NCBI RefSeq assembly: GCF_024199845.1 | Contig: NZ_JANADO010000001.1 | Span: forward strand, 806,001 to 870,000 | DNA length: 64,000 bases | DNA from: Bradyrhizobium sp. CCGB12 | GTDB lineage: Bacteria > Pseudomonadota > Alphaproteobacteria > Rhizobiales > Xanthobacteraceae | Direction: 5' to 3' | Shown: piece after piece, positions 34,079-42,685 of the stretch | How the letters are laid out: each line of letters starts with the position of its first letter | Position numbering within the stretch: the first letter of the stretch is position 1 | Program-made: the position numbers and the translations under genes | Notes under the pieces: generated by a model | Seen by the model: the letters and a program-made list of their open reading frames with translations, nothing else | Told to the model about the DNA's origin: nothing | The model's database searches: none

Positions 34079-35338
34079 ATGCCGGGATTGAATAGGAGAC
34101 AGGATGCTGCGCTGCGCGCTCGCGCTGAAAAGGTCGTTCCGAGCGGGATGTGGGGGCATCTTCATGCCGCCAAGTTGCCGGACGCCTACCCACAATTCTT
34201 TCGCCGCGGCGAGGGCGGAGTGCTCTGGGATGTCGACGGCAACCGGTATGTCGACTTTATGTGCAGTTGGGGGCCCAACCTGCTCGGTCACCATCATCCC
34301 GAAGTAGACGAGGCCGCCGAGCGCCAACGGCGCGACGGCGACTGTCTCAACGGCCCCGCCGAAGTGATGGTCGAGCTGGCCGAGCTGGTCGTGGACATGG
34401 TTGGGCACGCCGACTGGACGCAGTTCCAGAAGAACGGCACCGACGCGACAACAACTTGCGTCACCATCGCGCGGGCGGCGACGGGGAAGCGAAAGATAGT
34501 GGTTGCGAAGGGCGCCTATCATGGCGCCGTGCCGTGGTGCTCACCCTCGCTTCTCGGCGTGACTGCGGAAGATCGCGCCCATCTGTCGTATTTCAAGTTC
34601 AACGACGTCGAGAGCCTTGAGGAAGCGGTGAAGGCAGCAGGCGGTGATCTTGCTGGCATCCTGATCTCTGCTTTCCGCCATGACATGGGCTTTGACCAGG
34701 AGCTCCCCTCTCCGGCGTTCGCCCAGGCTGCAAGGCGTCTGTGCACTGACAAGGGCGCCGTGCTGATCATCGATGAAGTCCGCGCCGGGTTTCGTCTCGA
34801 TACAGCCGGAAGTTGGGAAGCGCTGGGCGTCCGTCCCGACATGTCGGCCTGGAGCAAAGCTATGGCAAACGGCTACGCTCTTGCAGCCATCACCGGGGCC
34901 GACTGGCTACGTCGCGCGGCGTCCCAGGTTTTCGTGACGGGTTCGTTCTGGGCGGGTGCGGTCTCGATGGCAGCTGCCGTCGCGACATTGAAGATCGTAC
35001 GCCGGGACGACATTCCAAGCCGCCTGGCCTATCTCGGACGATTATTGCGTGATGGTCTGGAAACCCGTTCTCGCCAATTCGGCCAGTCCATTCGCCAGTC
35101 GGGCCCCGCGCAAATGCCAACGGTGCTATTCGACGACGATCCAGATTTTCGGAAGGGCTTTGCTTTCTGCAACGCCATGCTCGAGCGCGGAGTGTACTTC
35201 CATCCCAAGCACAACATGTTTCTCTGCGCCGCCCATACCGAGGCCGACATCGCCGCGGCGCTCGATGCAGCCGAGCACAGCTTTTCAGTTGTGGCGGCAC
35301 TTGGCACGGGGAGCGAGGGGCGGATGGGTCGATCTTGA
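34079..35338 (+). CDS. Class III aminotransferase, glutamate-1-semialdehyde aminomutase-like
   Basis: A 419-residue PLP enzyme. RAEKVVPSGMWGHLH at the N-terminus, FMCSWGPNLLGHHHPEV, the GTDATTTCVTIARAATGK PLP-phosphate block, KGAYHGAVPW, LIIDEVRAGFR with the cofactor Asp, and the Schiff-base Lys260 in SAWSKAMANGYALAAITG. This subgroup includes GSA 2,1-aminomutase and aminotransferases of catabolic loci. The GSA role in haem synthesis is unlikely here because alphaproteobacteria make ALA by the Shemin route. It may deaminate the amine released by the amidohydrolases. Own promoter with operator site 3. Confidence 0.9.
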   Translation: MPGLNRRQDAALRARAEKVVPSGMWGHLHAAKLPDAYPQFFRRGEGGVLWDVDGNRYVDFMCSWGPNLLGHHHPEVDEAAERQRRDGDCLNGPAEVMVELAELVVDMVGHADWTQFQKNGTDATTTCVTIARAATGKRKIVVAKGAYHGAVPWCSPSLLGVTAEDRAHLSYFKFNDVESLEEAVKAAGGDLAGILISAFRHDMGFDQELPSPAFAQAARRLCTDKGAVLIIDEVRAGFRLDTAGSWEALGVRPDMSAWSKAMANGYALAAITGADWLRRAASQVFVTGSFWAGAVSMAAAVATLKIVRRDDIPSRLAYLGRLLRDGLETRSRQFGQSIRQSGPAQMPTVLFDDDPDFRKGFAFCNAMLERGVYFHPKHNMFLCAAHTEADIAAALDAAEHSFSVVAALGTGSEGRMGRS

Positions 35339-35379
35339 ACACCCGCCATGAGGCCATGCATCAAGACGTATAGTGAAGT

Positions 35380-36759
35380 TCAGCACTCGGGCAAGTTGAC
35401 CGCCAATCCGCCCAGGCTCGTTTCCTTGAACTTCGCGTTCATGGCCTCGCCCGTCTGCCGCATTGCCTCGATGCAGTTGTCCAGCGGCATGAAATGAGAT
35501 CCGTCGCCGCGCAGCGCTAGCGAGGCCGCCGCGACCGCCTTGATGGCGCCGATGCCGTTGCGCTCGATGCACGGGACCTGGACCAGCCCCGCTGCGGGAT
35601 CACAAGTCATGCCGAGGTGGTGTTCGAGGGCGATCTCCGCGGCATTTTCAATTTGCTCGGGCGATCCGCCCAGCACCGCACAGAATCCGGCCGCGGCCAT
35701 CGCGGCCGCCGCCCCAACCTCGCCTTGACAACCAGCCTCGGCTCCAGAGATCGAGGCGTTGTGCTTGATCAACCCGCCGATCGCCGCAGCCGTAAGCAGG
35801 AAATCGGCAATCTTGTCGGGCTCCGCCCCGATGCAGTGATCCAAATAATATTTCAGTACCGCGGGCACGACGCCGGCGGCCCCATTAGTCGGCGAGGTTA
35901 CTACTCTGCCGCCGGCCGCGTTTTCCTCGTTCACGGCCATCGCGTAGACACTCAGCCAGTCGGCTGCCGCGTGGGGCTGAGAGCGATTGGCCCGCCGTTC
36001 AGCCATCAATTGCTGATGAATCCGCGCGGCCCTGCGACGCACGTGGAGGCCCCCGGGCAACTCGCCTTCCTGACTCAGCCCCCGTTCGATGCACCCGTTC
36101 ATGACCGACCAGAGACGGACGAGGCCGCGTTCGACTTCTTCAGGTGTACGGAGGTGGGTCTCATTCGCGCGCTTCATGTCCGCTATGGATAACCCACTCT
36201 CGCGCGCCATGCGCAGCATCGCGCTCGCGTTCGCAAATGGATAGGGCCACGGTACCGCGTCAGCGGCAGCCGGCGATGCTTCGCGCTCCCGCGCCGTCAC
36301 CACGAAACCGCCGCCGATGGAATAATAGGTCTCGTCCAACATCACCGCCCCGGTGGAATCGCGGGCGGACAGAACTAGCCCGTTGGCATGACCGGGCAAT
36401 GGTGGCCCGTAGTCGAAGACGATGTCGAGGGCAGGGTCGAACTTGAGCGGCGGCAGCCCATTGGGGCGCAGGAGACGACCGCGTCGGAGATCGTCGAGCT
36501 GGCGTTCGGCCGCGTCGAAATCGAATTCGGCGGGCGTCCAGCCGAGCAGGCCCAGCGCCACGGCGCGATCCGTGGCGTGGCCTTTCCCCGTGAATGCGAG
36601 CGATCCATGCAAGGTCGCTCCGACGGCGGCCGATTGGCGACCAGACGGATTCTGCCGCAAGAGATTGAGGAAATGTCCGGCGGCCGTCATGGGCCCCATC
36701 GTATGCGACGACGAGGGGCCGATGCCGATCTTGAAGACGTCGAATACGCTCAGAAACAT
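35380..36759 (-). CDS. sdaA: L-serine ammonia-lyase (serine dehydratase), iron-sulfur type
   Basis: Single-chain L-serine dehydratase of 459 residues converting serine to pyruvate and ammonia. [24 protein letters not shown] is the universal start of the beta domain, which fixes the ATG at 36759 although the frame is open further upstream. The alpha domain carries [21 protein letters not shown] and cysteines in GCQGEVG and [16 protein letters not shown] that bind the 4Fe-4S cluster. Intact, converging on the aminotransferase with 41 bp between. A decayed copy of its middle lies at 19705-19966 in the same orientation. It could feed pathway serine into pyruvate. Confidence 0.95.
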   Translation of the reverse strand: MFLSVFDVFKIGIGPSSSHTMGPMTAAGHFLNLLRQNPSGRQSAAVGATLHGSLAFTGKGHATDRAVALGLLGWTPAEFDFDAAERQLDDLRRGRLLRPNGLPPLKFDPALDIVFDYGPPLPGHANGLVLSARDSTGAVMLDETYYSIGGGFVVTAREREASPAAADAVPWPYPFANASAMLRMARESGLSIADMKRANETHLRTPEEVERGLVRLWSVMNGCIERGLSQEGELPGGLHVRRRAARIHQQLMAERRANRSQPHAAADWLSVYAMAVNEENAAGGRVVTSPTNGAAGVVPAVLKYYLDHCIGAEPDKIADFLLTAAAIGGLIKHNASISGAEAGCQGEVGAAAAMAAAGFCAVLGGSPEQIENAAEIALEHHLGMTCDPAAGLVQVPCIERNGIGAIKAVAAASLALRGDGSHFMPLDNCIEAMRQTGEAMNAKFKETSLGGLAVNLPEC

Positions 36760-36819
36760 CACGCGCCTCTGGTCGAACCGGCTTTCTGCACGACAGGCTG
36801 TGCGGTAGCAGCCCAACCC

Positions 36820-36970
36820 TTAGACGGCAATCGCCATTCCATCGCGCTGCGGATCGGCCCCTCCCGCGCAAACACCATTGACGATGCCGATCACGTGAAG
36901 AGCGGCGAAAGGAAAGGTCTGGGCCGAACGTCTGACATCATAGCCTGCGGCGGCGAGCTGACCACTGACG
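36820..36970 (-). pseudogene. C-terminal remnant of a gamma-glutamyltransferase-family gene
   Basis: The minus strand reads LAAAGYDVRRSAQTFPFAAL, then HVIGIVNGVCAGGADPQRDG, ending MAIAV and TAA (36820-36822). This is the typical end of a gamma-glutamyltranspeptidase small subunit (GAADPRRDG motif). Nothing upstream of about 36970 continues it; the hydrolase remnant begins there. Confidence 0.6.
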
Positions 36971-36987
36971 TTGCGGCGCTTCCCTCC

Positions 36988-37251
36988 TTACGCGAGAAAC
37001 GCCCGCAGCTCTTCGAGAAAGAGCTCCGTGCCGGCTCGCCCTCCAGCATGATGTGGTTACGGCCTTCGAGCGGTACGAAGCGGGCGCCCGGAATGCCGGC
37101 CGCCAGCTGCCGCCCCGCCTCGAACGGTGCGGCAATGCATGACGAGGGTCGGCACCTTGACCTGCGGCAGCAGCGAACCGATATCGACTTCGCCGTTCGC
37201 CAGAAAATTACGCGCGGCGTCGGCCGGGGTCTCCGCTGAAGTAGTCGTCAA
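36988..37251 (-). pseudogene. C-terminal remnant of an alpha/beta hydrolase, frameshifted
   Basis: On the minus strand LLPQVKVPTLVMHC in one frame is continued by APFEAGRQLAAGIPGARFVP and LEGRNHIML in another, and ELRAFLA-TAA (36988-36990) in the first again. These are the strand with the catalytic Asp and the GRNH catalytic His region of an alpha/beta hydrolase, as found fused to cyclase or LuxR-type proteins. At least two frameshifts; no N-terminal part. Confidence 0.6.
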
Positions 37252-37287
37252 GCGACGCTTCAGCAGGGCAGGGGATGCTTCTCGGCT

Positions 37288-37551
37288 TCAGGCCACGCTC
37301 TGATTCAATCTCGCGTCGGCGAAACAACGTCCCACGACGTCAATCGGCGGCTTGCAACGGGTGTCGTTAGGCAATGCTCGCACAATTGGTAGCCTGTCAC
37401 GCTTGGCTGCCCGATTCGCTAACTGATCAACAGATGTGGCGGCCCTCGCGCTGGCATCCGCCTGAAGGGGAAATGCCTGCCGCGTGCCAATCAGAGCGGC
37501 CAGTATCATGATACAGGTAAGAAAATATGACGTGAGTGACTTGATACGCAT
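37288..37551 (-). CDS. Small exported hypothetical protein
   Basis: An 87-residue open frame with a convincing Sec signal, MRIKSLTSYFLTCIMILAAL then IGTRQAFPLQA. The mature part is short and basic, with a Cys pair in RCKPPIDVVGRCFADA that could form a disulfide. A GTG four codons earlier (37563) is an alternative start. Function unknown. Surrounding DNA is full of gene remnants, so it might also be decayed. Confidence 0.5.
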   Translation of the reverse strand: MRIKSLTSYFLTCIMILAALIGTRQAFPLQADASARAATSVDQLANRAAKRDRLPIVRALPNDTRCKPPIDVVGRCFADARLNQSVA

Positions 37552-37823
37552 GATGCTACTCACTCAACAACCCGTCTCTTAATTCTGTCGCGAGGAGAAG
37601 CTTTGCGGTTCAAGGTCTTGATTGGTCGCGTCGACTTGTGGGCGCGATGCAGGACGGGCGTGCTTCAAAAGGCGGCGCTAGGGCGCTTTGTTGCCCACAG
37701 TGTCGATCGCGACACACCGTATCGGCGCGACTCGTCGTAGGCTCTTGCTGCGTCCTTCATGGCGCTTTTCCTCCCATAGACTTGAGCCCGTCGCGAATGG
37801 CGGGCTTCCTTCGATAAGGCGAG

Positions 37824-38022
37824 TTAAGCGACGCCTGTCTTCACGAGCCGGGCGTAAGTCTCGCTCTTGTGCCACTCGAGCCAGCCTTTCTCGACAGCGC
37901 ATTTGATGCCGTCGCCGACCTCCTGGTTGCTGGCTTTGAGCGCGTAGAGGAATGGCGCGTTGATTCCCGATATGAATGCGGCCGTTCTGGACCGACTCGA
38001 TGGTGGCTGCGAGCTCGACTAG
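37824..38022 (-). pseudogene. C-terminal remnant of a periplasmic amino-acid-type binding protein
   Basis: The minus strand encodes APFLYALKASNQEVGDGIK, then CAVEKGWLEWHKSETYARLV, ending KTGVA-TAA (37824-37826). Upstream, ELAATIESVQNGRIHIGNQ continues in a shifted frame. The order looks like the C-terminal end of a family-3 solute-binding protein. Frameshifted and without an N-terminus. Confidence 0.5.
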
Positions 38023-38101
38023 TTTTCGTTTCTAGTGGCTTCAGGATCAGAGTAGGGTTGTTCGGCGGTACGCTTCATCAGCTTGCCTACAGCGATCCGG
38101 C

Positions 38102-38248
38102 TCACTCCAGAACGTCGTACTCGAACGCGACGCTCTCGGGGTCATTTTCCTCGAACCAGTTTTCCGCGGACTCAACCGTGGCGAACAAATTGATATAGTC
38201 TGCGTGGCCGACCTGCTTGCTCGTGTTGACGTAAGCAAAGACGGTCAT
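38102..38248 (-). CDS. Small conserved hypothetical protein (48 aa, rhizobial type)
   Basis: From the ATG at 38248: MTVFAYVNTSKQVGHADYIN, then LFATVESAENWFEENDPESV, then AFEYDVLE. I recognise this as a small protein recurrent in Bradyrhizobium and relatives (MTVFAYVNTSKQVGD, WFEENDPEGVAFEYEV). Acidic C-terminus, no membrane segment. A longer in-frame start at 38287 adds residues that do not fit the family. Role unknown. Confidence 0.75.
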   Translation of the reverse strand: MTVFAYVNTSKQVGHADYINLFATVESAENWFEENDPESVAFEYDVLE

Positions 38249-38540
38249 TGGTCCCTTGTCAGTTATGCGCCGGCCTTGCGAGTCCACGGGTCAAAAGCGA
38301 CCTTGAAGCCGAAAGAGGTCTAGACGATCCCTGTCGGGCTTCAAAGGAGTGACCGGTCCCAAGAAAACGGCAGGAGATTGTATCGTTACCATGGGGCAGT
38401 GCAAATTCGAGCTTTCATCCAGACTGGCTCAGCGAAGCTGGGCCGGAGAACAAAGCGATGTGCAAAAGGGCAGATCGCACACGCATGTTGGCGTACATTG
38501 CGACGGGCTGTCGAATGCGCATTTGCAATGCGAGAATCGT

Positions 38541-39470
38541 TCAAGCCAACCTAGCTCCCAGCCACTGACCGCCAGTCACCAATTCCCGGGCAGCCTCTTC
38601 CACCACTGCCATTACGGTGGCCGCTGCTGGAGATAAGGCTGCTTCCGCCGCCTGGCACAACACGATGGTACGGTGGCAACCGCCCTCCGCGAAAGGCATC
38701 GCCCGAATACGGCCCTGGTCGGCATCCATGCGGATGCACCCGCCTGGCAGCAGCGAGACGCCAAGCCCGGCTTGTACGCATTGCGTGATCAGGGCGATGG
38801 CATCGACTTCGTATTTGACGTTGAGCGGCAGGGAGCGGGCGCGAAAATGTCCTTCTGCCGTATGGCGTAGCCCATTACCGACCGAAGGAAGGATAAATTC
38901 GTGCGCTGAAGCATCCATGAAGGAAATATGGGTCTGACGGGCACTCAGGTCGGCTGAGGTCGGTCCGACAAAGAGAAGCTCCTCTTTCAGAAGTTGCTGG
39001 CAGTGCAGGCCCGATGCTGAGCGCGGTTCTGCCATTACGGCGAAATCCAGCTTTCCCGCTCGGATATCGTTACCCAGCAAATGGGTATGCTCTTGCTTCA
39101 GCTCCAGGCGAACATCGGGATAACGCGCTGTAGTGAGCTGCAACAGAGGCAAGGCGAGCACCGTCATCAAGCTGTGTGGCAGCCCGACGGCCACGACACC
39201 CGACGGTTGTTCGATCGATTTGCGTACGTCGTGCCGGGCCCGGTCGAGTTGTTTGAAGACAATCTGACAATGCTCGTAGAGCCTGGCCCCCGCCTCCGTC
39301 AGGGCAACACCCTTGGCCGAGCGTTGCAAAAGCAGGGCGCCTAGTTCCTCTTCGAGCGACTGGATGCTCTTGCTCAAGGCGGGCTGGGCCACGTGAAGAC
39401 TTTCAGCTGCTTTGCTGATGCTTTTCGCTTCGACGACGGCGGTAAAATAGCGAAGCTTGCGAAAGTCCAT
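38541..39470 (-). CDS. LysR-family transcriptional regulator
   Basis: A 309-residue LTTR. The HTH is MDFRKLRYFTAVVEAKSISK through AAESLHVAQPALSKSIQSLE (1-60); the effector domain follows (VAVGLPHSLMTVLALPLL, then MAEPRSASGLHCQQLL). The ATG at 39470 is the canonical start; the frame is open further upstream but crosses the operator. Divergent from the CitE-to-SDR operon, with a perfect LTTR box between them, so it should activate that operon in response to a pathway intermediate. Effector domain resembles the nac/cynR-type group, which does not identify the ligand. Confidence 0.93.
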   Translation of the reverse strand: MDFRKLRYFTAVVEAKSISKAAESLHVAQPALSKSIQSLEEELGALLLQRSAKGVALTEAGARLYEHCQIVFKQLDRARHDVRKSIEQPSGVVAVGLPHSLMTVLALPLLQLTTARYPDVRLELKQEHTHLLGNDIRAGKLDFAVMAEPRSASGLHCQQLLKEELLFVGPTSADLSARQTHISFMDASAHEFILPSVGNGLRHTAEGHFRARSLPLNVKYEVDAIALITQCVQAGLGVSLLPGGCIRMDADQGRIRAMPFAEGGCHRTIVLCQAAEAALSPAAATVMAVVEEAARELVTGGQWLGARLA

Positions 39471-39494
39471 GGCTGCACGTTTTGGTGGTGTCCA

Positions 39495-39517
39495 GGGCAT
39501 TCCCCACAGGAATGCCC
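39495..39517. promoter_or_regulatory. LysR-type operator (ATTCC-N5-GGAAT)
   Basis: Perfect 9-base inverted repeat GGGCATTCC (39495-39503) / GGAATGCCC (39509-39517) with spacer CCACA. It satisfies the T-N11-A rule of LTTR recognition sites. It lies 25 bp upstream of the LysR start and about 130 bp upstream of the operon start, the usual recognition-site position for a divergent LTTR promoter. Confidence 0.7.
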
Positions 39518-39649
39518 CTCTAACAACATTATATTTGTCGAACAAGCAATCTAAGGATGGAATGGCGAGGCTTTCCAGCAAAAGCCAACGCGAAGATGGG
39601 AGTTGCTGGACGGTGAGGTATAACGCGCTCTCATAGGTAGGTCGTGGCG

Positions 39650-40531
39650 ATGTCTGCTACCCGTTCCCCGTCGATGCGAAGCAAGCTCTTCGTACCGGGT
39701 TCCCGTCCCGAGTTGTTCGACAAAGCGTGGCAATCGGCCGCCGACGCAATCTCTTTTGATCTCGAAGATGCCGTCGCGGAAGACCGTAAGATCGAAGCGC
39801 GCGGCTACGTCACCAGGGCGCTTGAACATCGCACAACGGCGGGAAAGGTTGTGATTGTCCGCATCAATCCCTGGGGCGAGCCTTTCTTTGCCGATGATCT
39901 TGAGGCGGTCGTGCGACCCGGCCTCGACATCGTCAATCTCCCGAAGGTCGAAAGTGCCGAAACGATCCTGGAGACGGCGCGGCTGCTCGATCGGCTAGAG
40001 CGCGAGAACGGTATCAGCCGCCGCGTCGGCATTCTCGCCAATATCGAAACATCGCGCGGCCTGCGTGTGGCGGCCGAGATCTCGCTGTCCCATGAGCGGG
40101 TGATCGGCTTGCAGCTCGGTTTCGGCGATCTGTTCGAACCGCTTGGAATCGAGCGCACTCCACTTGCGCTGGCGCCGGTGCGCCTGGCTGTTCGGCTTGC
40201 TGCTGCCGAAGCCGGTATCGACGCCTTTGACGGAGCATTCGTCGGCGTGGCAGATGGCGAAGCGTTCCGGATGGATGCTGAAGCTGGCCGCGCGCTAGGT
40301 CTTGCGGGAAAGAGTTGCATCCATCCCAGTCAGATCGACATCGCCAACGCGGTATTCTTTCCGCGCGACGCGGAAGTCGAAAATGCGCGGCGTATCGTCG
40401 CCAAAGCCGAAGAGATGCTCGCGCGCGGTGTCGGGGCGTTCATGGTCGATGGCGTCATGGCCGATGGACCATTTATCGACCGGGCCCGCGCCGTGCTGAG
40501 AATCGCCGAAGGGGCGGCCCACCATGCCTGA
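39650..40531 (+). CDS. HpcH/HpaI aldolase/citrate-lyase family protein (CitE-like, beta-hydroxyacyl-CoA lyase)
   Basis: A 293-residue TIM-barrel lyase of the CitE family. MRSKLFVPGSRPELFDKAW is the diagnostic N-terminus; SFDLEDAVAEDRK carries a metal/CoA-site Glu-Asp, VIVRINPWG the Arg, NLPKVESAE and ANIETSRGL the metal-binding Glu, and KSCIHPSQIDIANAVF the CoA-binding C-terminal part. Members split malyl-CoA, citramalyl-CoA or related beta-hydroxyacyl-CoAs. The ATG at 39650 is eight bases after TAGGTAGG. Overlaps the CoA-transferase gene by 8 bp; together they can activate and cleave a hydroxy diacid. Confidence 0.92.
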   Translation: MSATRSPSMRSKLFVPGSRPELFDKAWQSAADAISFDLEDAVAEDRKIEARGYVTRALEHRTTAGKVVIVRINPWGEPFFADDLEAVVRPGLDIVNLPKVESAETILETARLLDRLERENGISRRVGILANIETSRGLRVAAEISLSHERVIGLQLGFGDLFEPLGIERTPLALAPVRLAVRLAAAEAGIDAFDGAFVGVADGEAFRMDAEAGRALGLAGKSCIHPSQIDIANAVFFPRDAEVENARRIVAKAEEMLARGVGAFMVDGVMADGPFIDRARAVLRIAEGAAHHA

Positions 40532-41747
40532 AACGATGAAAACCGAACGGGCCATGCCTGCAGCCGCAGGCCCTCTGAAGGGTCTACGCGTCATTGATTG
40601 CGCAACGCTGTTCGCGGGACCGATCATCTCAACGCTGATGGGCGATTTCGGGGCGGACGTCATCAAGATCGAGCACCCGAGCGGCGATCCGTTACGGAAC
40701 ATGGGCGCCAAAAAAGAAGGGCACGGCCTATGGTGGAAGACTACAGGGCGCAACAAGCGTTGCATCGCGCTCGATTTGAAGACCGCCGAGGACGCCGAGA
40801 TATTCAAGGCGATGATCATCGACGCAGATATTCTCGTGGAAAATTTCAGAACCGGCACGCTGGAAAGTTGGGGGCTTGGCTGGGATGTGCTCTCGAAGAT
40901 CAATCCCCGGCTTGTGATGGTGAGGGTGACCGGGTTCGGTCAGACTGGTCCGTATAGCCGACGTGCCGGGTTCGGCACGCTGGCCGAGGCGATGTCCGGC
41001 TTCGCTCATATCACGGGTCAGCCCGATGGCCCGCCGACTTTACCGCCATTTGGGCTCGCCGACGGCATCGCGGCTTATTACGGCTGCTTCGCCTCGATGT
41101 TCGCGATTTACGAACGTGACATCGGCGGCAGCGGCAAGGGTCAGTATATTGATCTAGCCATTTACGAACCAATCTTTGCCTTGCTGGGACCGCAGCCTAT
41201 CATCTTCGACCAACTCGGTGTGATCCAGAACCGCACTGGAAATCGTTCGGTCAACAACGCTCCGCGCAATGCATATCGCACGCGTGAGGGGCGCTGGGTG
41301 GCGCTATCGGCGGCGACGCCCAGCATCGTCAAGCGCGTGCTCGACCTGACGGGTGGTCCGGGTACGGCGGATGATCCGCGCTTCCAGACCAACCTCGACC
41401 GCATCAAGCATGTCGAGGAGATCGACCGGATCGTCGGTGGCTGGATCGCCAAACATGATTTGTCCCAAGTCCTCGAGACGTTCGAGCGCGTCGAGGCAGC
41501 GATTGCGCCAATCTACGATGTCGAGCAGATCTTCGGGGATCAGCAATATATAGCGCGAAACTCTGTGGTCTCGGTGCCCGACGAGGATCTCGGCCCGGTG
41601 CGGATGCAGAACGTCTTCCCGGTGATGTCGCGCACGCCCGGCGCGATCCGTCGCACCGGCGCACGGATCGACCAGGATCGCGACGAGATCATTGATGAGT
41701 TGCGGGCCGCAGGCCGGCTCCCGGCACAGGGAGAGGACAGAGCATGA
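40524..41747 (+). CDS. CoA transferase, family III (CaiB/BaiF)
   Basis: A 407-residue family III CoA transferase. LKGLRVIDCATLFAGPIIST and LMGDFGADVIKIEHPSGDPLR form the canonical N-terminus, NKRCIALDLKTAED and ENFRTGTLESWGLG follow, and Asp in PPFGLADGIAAYYG is at the position of the catalytic Asp. It moves CoA from an acyl-CoA donor such as succinyl-CoA to a carboxylate, here probably the substrate of the CitE-like lyase. Start overlaps the lyase stop. Confidence 0.93.
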   Translation: MPETMKTERAMPAAAGPLKGLRVIDCATLFAGPIISTLMGDFGADVIKIEHPSGDPLRNMGAKKEGHGLWWKTTGRNKRCIALDLKTAEDAEIFKAMIIDADILVENFRTGTLESWGLGWDVLSKINPRLVMVRVTGFGQTGPYSRRAGFGTLAEAMSGFAHITGQPDGPPTLPPFGLADGIAAYYGCFASMFAIYERDIGGSGKGQYIDLAIYEPIFALLGPQPIIFDQLGVIQNRTGNRSVNNAPRNAYRTREGRWVALSAATPSIVKRVLDLTGGPGTADDPRFQTNLDRIKHVEEIDRIVGGWIAKHDLSQVLETFERVEAAIAPIYDVEQIFGDQQYIARNSVVSVPDEDLGPVRMQNVFPVMSRTPGAIRRTGARIDQDRDEIIDELRAAGRLPAQGEDRA

Positions 41748-42685
41748 CAAGTGTCTGGCGGCCAAGTTCCGAACATCCGCGTGATTTTGTTGGTTACGGT
41801 CGAAAACGCCCCGATCCGCGCTGGCCTGGTAAGGCACGCATCGCCGTGAATTTTGCGATCAACTATGAGGAAGGGTCGGAATACAGCGTTCCAGACGGCT
41901 GTGATCGTACCGAGCTTGGCCTCGCCGAGGCCCCGGGTGGGCGGGTGCCGGCCGGACAGCGCGACCTCGCCTTCGAGACCATGTACGAGTATGGCAGCCG
42001 GGTCGGAATCTGGCGGCTGTTCGATCTATTCCAGGAACGGCAGTTGCCAGCAACGGTTTTTGGCTGTGCCCTCGCGCTCGAGCGCAATCAGCAGGTAGCG
42101 GAGGCCATCGCTGCTTCGAATTTCGATGTCTGTTGTCATGGCTGGCGTTGGGAAGAGCATTTCCGCCTTAGCGAAGAGGAAGAGCGAGAGCGCATCGCGC
42201 GCGCGGTTGCTTCGATCAAGCGCACGACCGGCGAGCGGCCGTTCGGCTGGTATTGTCGTTTCGGGCCGAGCGAGAATACGCGTCGCCTTATCGTCGAGGA
42301 GGGCGGCTTTCGTTACGATTCGGACGCCTACAATGACGAACTGCCCTATTGGGTCGAGGTCGAGCGCAAGACCCATCTTGTCGTGCCCTACACGATGGAT
42401 GCCAATGACGGAAAGTTTGCAGCTCCCTCCGGCTTCTCCGCGCCCGAGGATTTTGAGGGCTATCTGAAGTCGGCTTTCGACCAGCTTTATGCGGAAGGTG
42501 CCGAGAAGCCTGGGCTGATGTCGATCGGCCTTCACCCGCGCATTACCGGGCGGCCGGCAAGGGCGCGAGCTCTGGCGAACGTCCTCGATCATATCCTCAA
42601 GCATGACCGCGTCTGGGTCTGCAGGCGCCTCGATGTCGCCGAGCACTGGCACGCCCACCACGCGCCCTCCGAGGCTGGCCGATGA
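41744..42685 (+). CDS. Polysaccharide-deacetylase-family hydrolase, PuuE/allantoinase-like
   Basis: A 313-residue NodB-fold protein. RIAVNFAINYEEGSEYSVPD is the characteristic PuuE N-terminus, FETMYEYGSRVGIWRLFDLF follows, and the active-site region has CCHGWRWEEHF and GWYCRFGPSENTRRLIVEE. PuuE is a metal-independent allantoinase; relatives hydrolyse cyclic or N-acyl amides. The C-terminal GLHPRITGRPARARAL is also family-like. ATGA overlap with the CoA transferase. With the isochorismatase-type gene after it, the pair could open and deaminate an N-containing ring or ureide. Confidence 0.88.
   Translation: MTSVWRPSSEHPRDFVGYGRKRPDPRWPGKARIAVNFAINYEEGSEYSVPDGCDRTELGLAEAPGGRVPAGQRDLAFETMYEYGSRVGIWRLFDLFQERQLPATVFGCALALERNQQVAEAIAASNFDVCCHGWRWEEHFRLSEEEERERIARAVASIKRTTGERPFGWYCRFGPSENTRRLIVEEGGFRYDSDAYNDELPYWVEVERKTHLVVPYTMDANDGKFAAPSGFSAPEDFEGYLKSAFDQLYAEGAEKPGLMSIGLHPRITGRPARARALANVLDHILKHDRVWVCRRLDVAEHWHAHHAPSEAGR

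Noticed and set aside
36388..37239. 283-codon plus-strand frame opposite sdaA and the remnants
   Set aside because: Spans the antisense of a real gene and two pseudogenes; no motif.
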